The notes below the pieces were generated by a model. That model was not told the DNA's origin and ran no database searches. It was given only the letters and a program-made list of their open reading frames with translations. Positions 63,977-64,000 of a DNA stretch of 64,000 bases are shown one piece after another (the first letter of the stretch is position 1; every line of letters begins with the position of its first letter). The translations under genes were made by a program, and so were the position numbers. The DNA is from Diadema setosum (Eukaryota; Echinodermata; Echinoidea; Diadematoida; Diadematidae), in the NCBI GenBank assembly GCA_033980235.1, contig CM067059.1, positions 21,550,494 to 21,614,493 on the forward strand, written 5' to 3'.

Positions 63977-64000
63977 TTACACCAAACTAAGTAAAGTCAT

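Larger units (their letters stand above)
59784..64000. other. Region upstream of the first visible ELM2-SANT exon
   Basis: I searched for an exon ending on a single leftover base before a - strand GT donor with recognisable protein and found none that I can support. The stretch holds a small MITE (59893-60115), an inverted-repeat element (60454-60990) and the tandem-core element (61976-63976). The 61.4-61.7 kb part is CpG-bearing with a CCAAT-type GATTGGCT at about 61513, but nothing proves it is a promoter. Confidence 0.5.

Overview
This 64 kb window is a eukaryotic nuclear segment from an animal. It is AT-rich with long introns, GT-AG splicing, many microsatellites and homopolymer runs, and a large load of foldback and MITE-type repeats. 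The two genes and the repeat types fit a marine invertebrate, probably a deuterostome such as an echinoderm. That assignment is inference; a mollusc, hemichordate or amphioxus cannot be excluded from sequence alone.

Layout. (1) Positions 1 to about 5.65 kb hold the 3' end of DNAL1 on the + strand: three coding exons ending in the typical acidic tail, then a long 3' UTR. DNAL1 is light chain 1 of outer-arm axonemal dynein. (2) About 5.65 to 7.4 kb is a short intergenic stretch with a foldback element. (3) From about 7.4 kb to 59.8 kb on the - strand lies one large gene of the ZNF541/TRERF1/MIDEAS family. These proteins are ELM2-SANT zinc-finger scaffolds of the mitotic deacetylase (MiDAC) complex with HDAC1/2. 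I assembled 13 coding exons (3,662 coding bases, 1,219 residues plus the stop), all in frame across GT-AG junctions. They include a 47-bp exon that starts the ELM2 domain. The 5' end is not visible and lies upstream, in 59.8-64 kb or beyond the window. (4) Positions 59.8 to 64 kb carry repeats only, including a 2.0 kb element with a 159-bp tandem array.

The two genes converge tail to tail. From memory, human DNAL1 and MIDEAS (ELMSAN1) are also neighbours and convergent on 14q24.3, so this may be a very old gene pair.

The rest is intron and repeat. Several elements are structurally clear: a 1,025-bp foldback with a nested palindrome, a 682-bp inverted-repeat element with a perfect 9-bp target duplication, a pogo/Tigger-like MITE with TA duplication, and two related elements that share terminal sequences but carry different tandem cores. 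One core repeats an RFX-type X-box six times; the other repeats a DR1 nuclear-receptor motif four times. I saw no tRNA, rRNA, CRISPR array or convincing nested protein gene.
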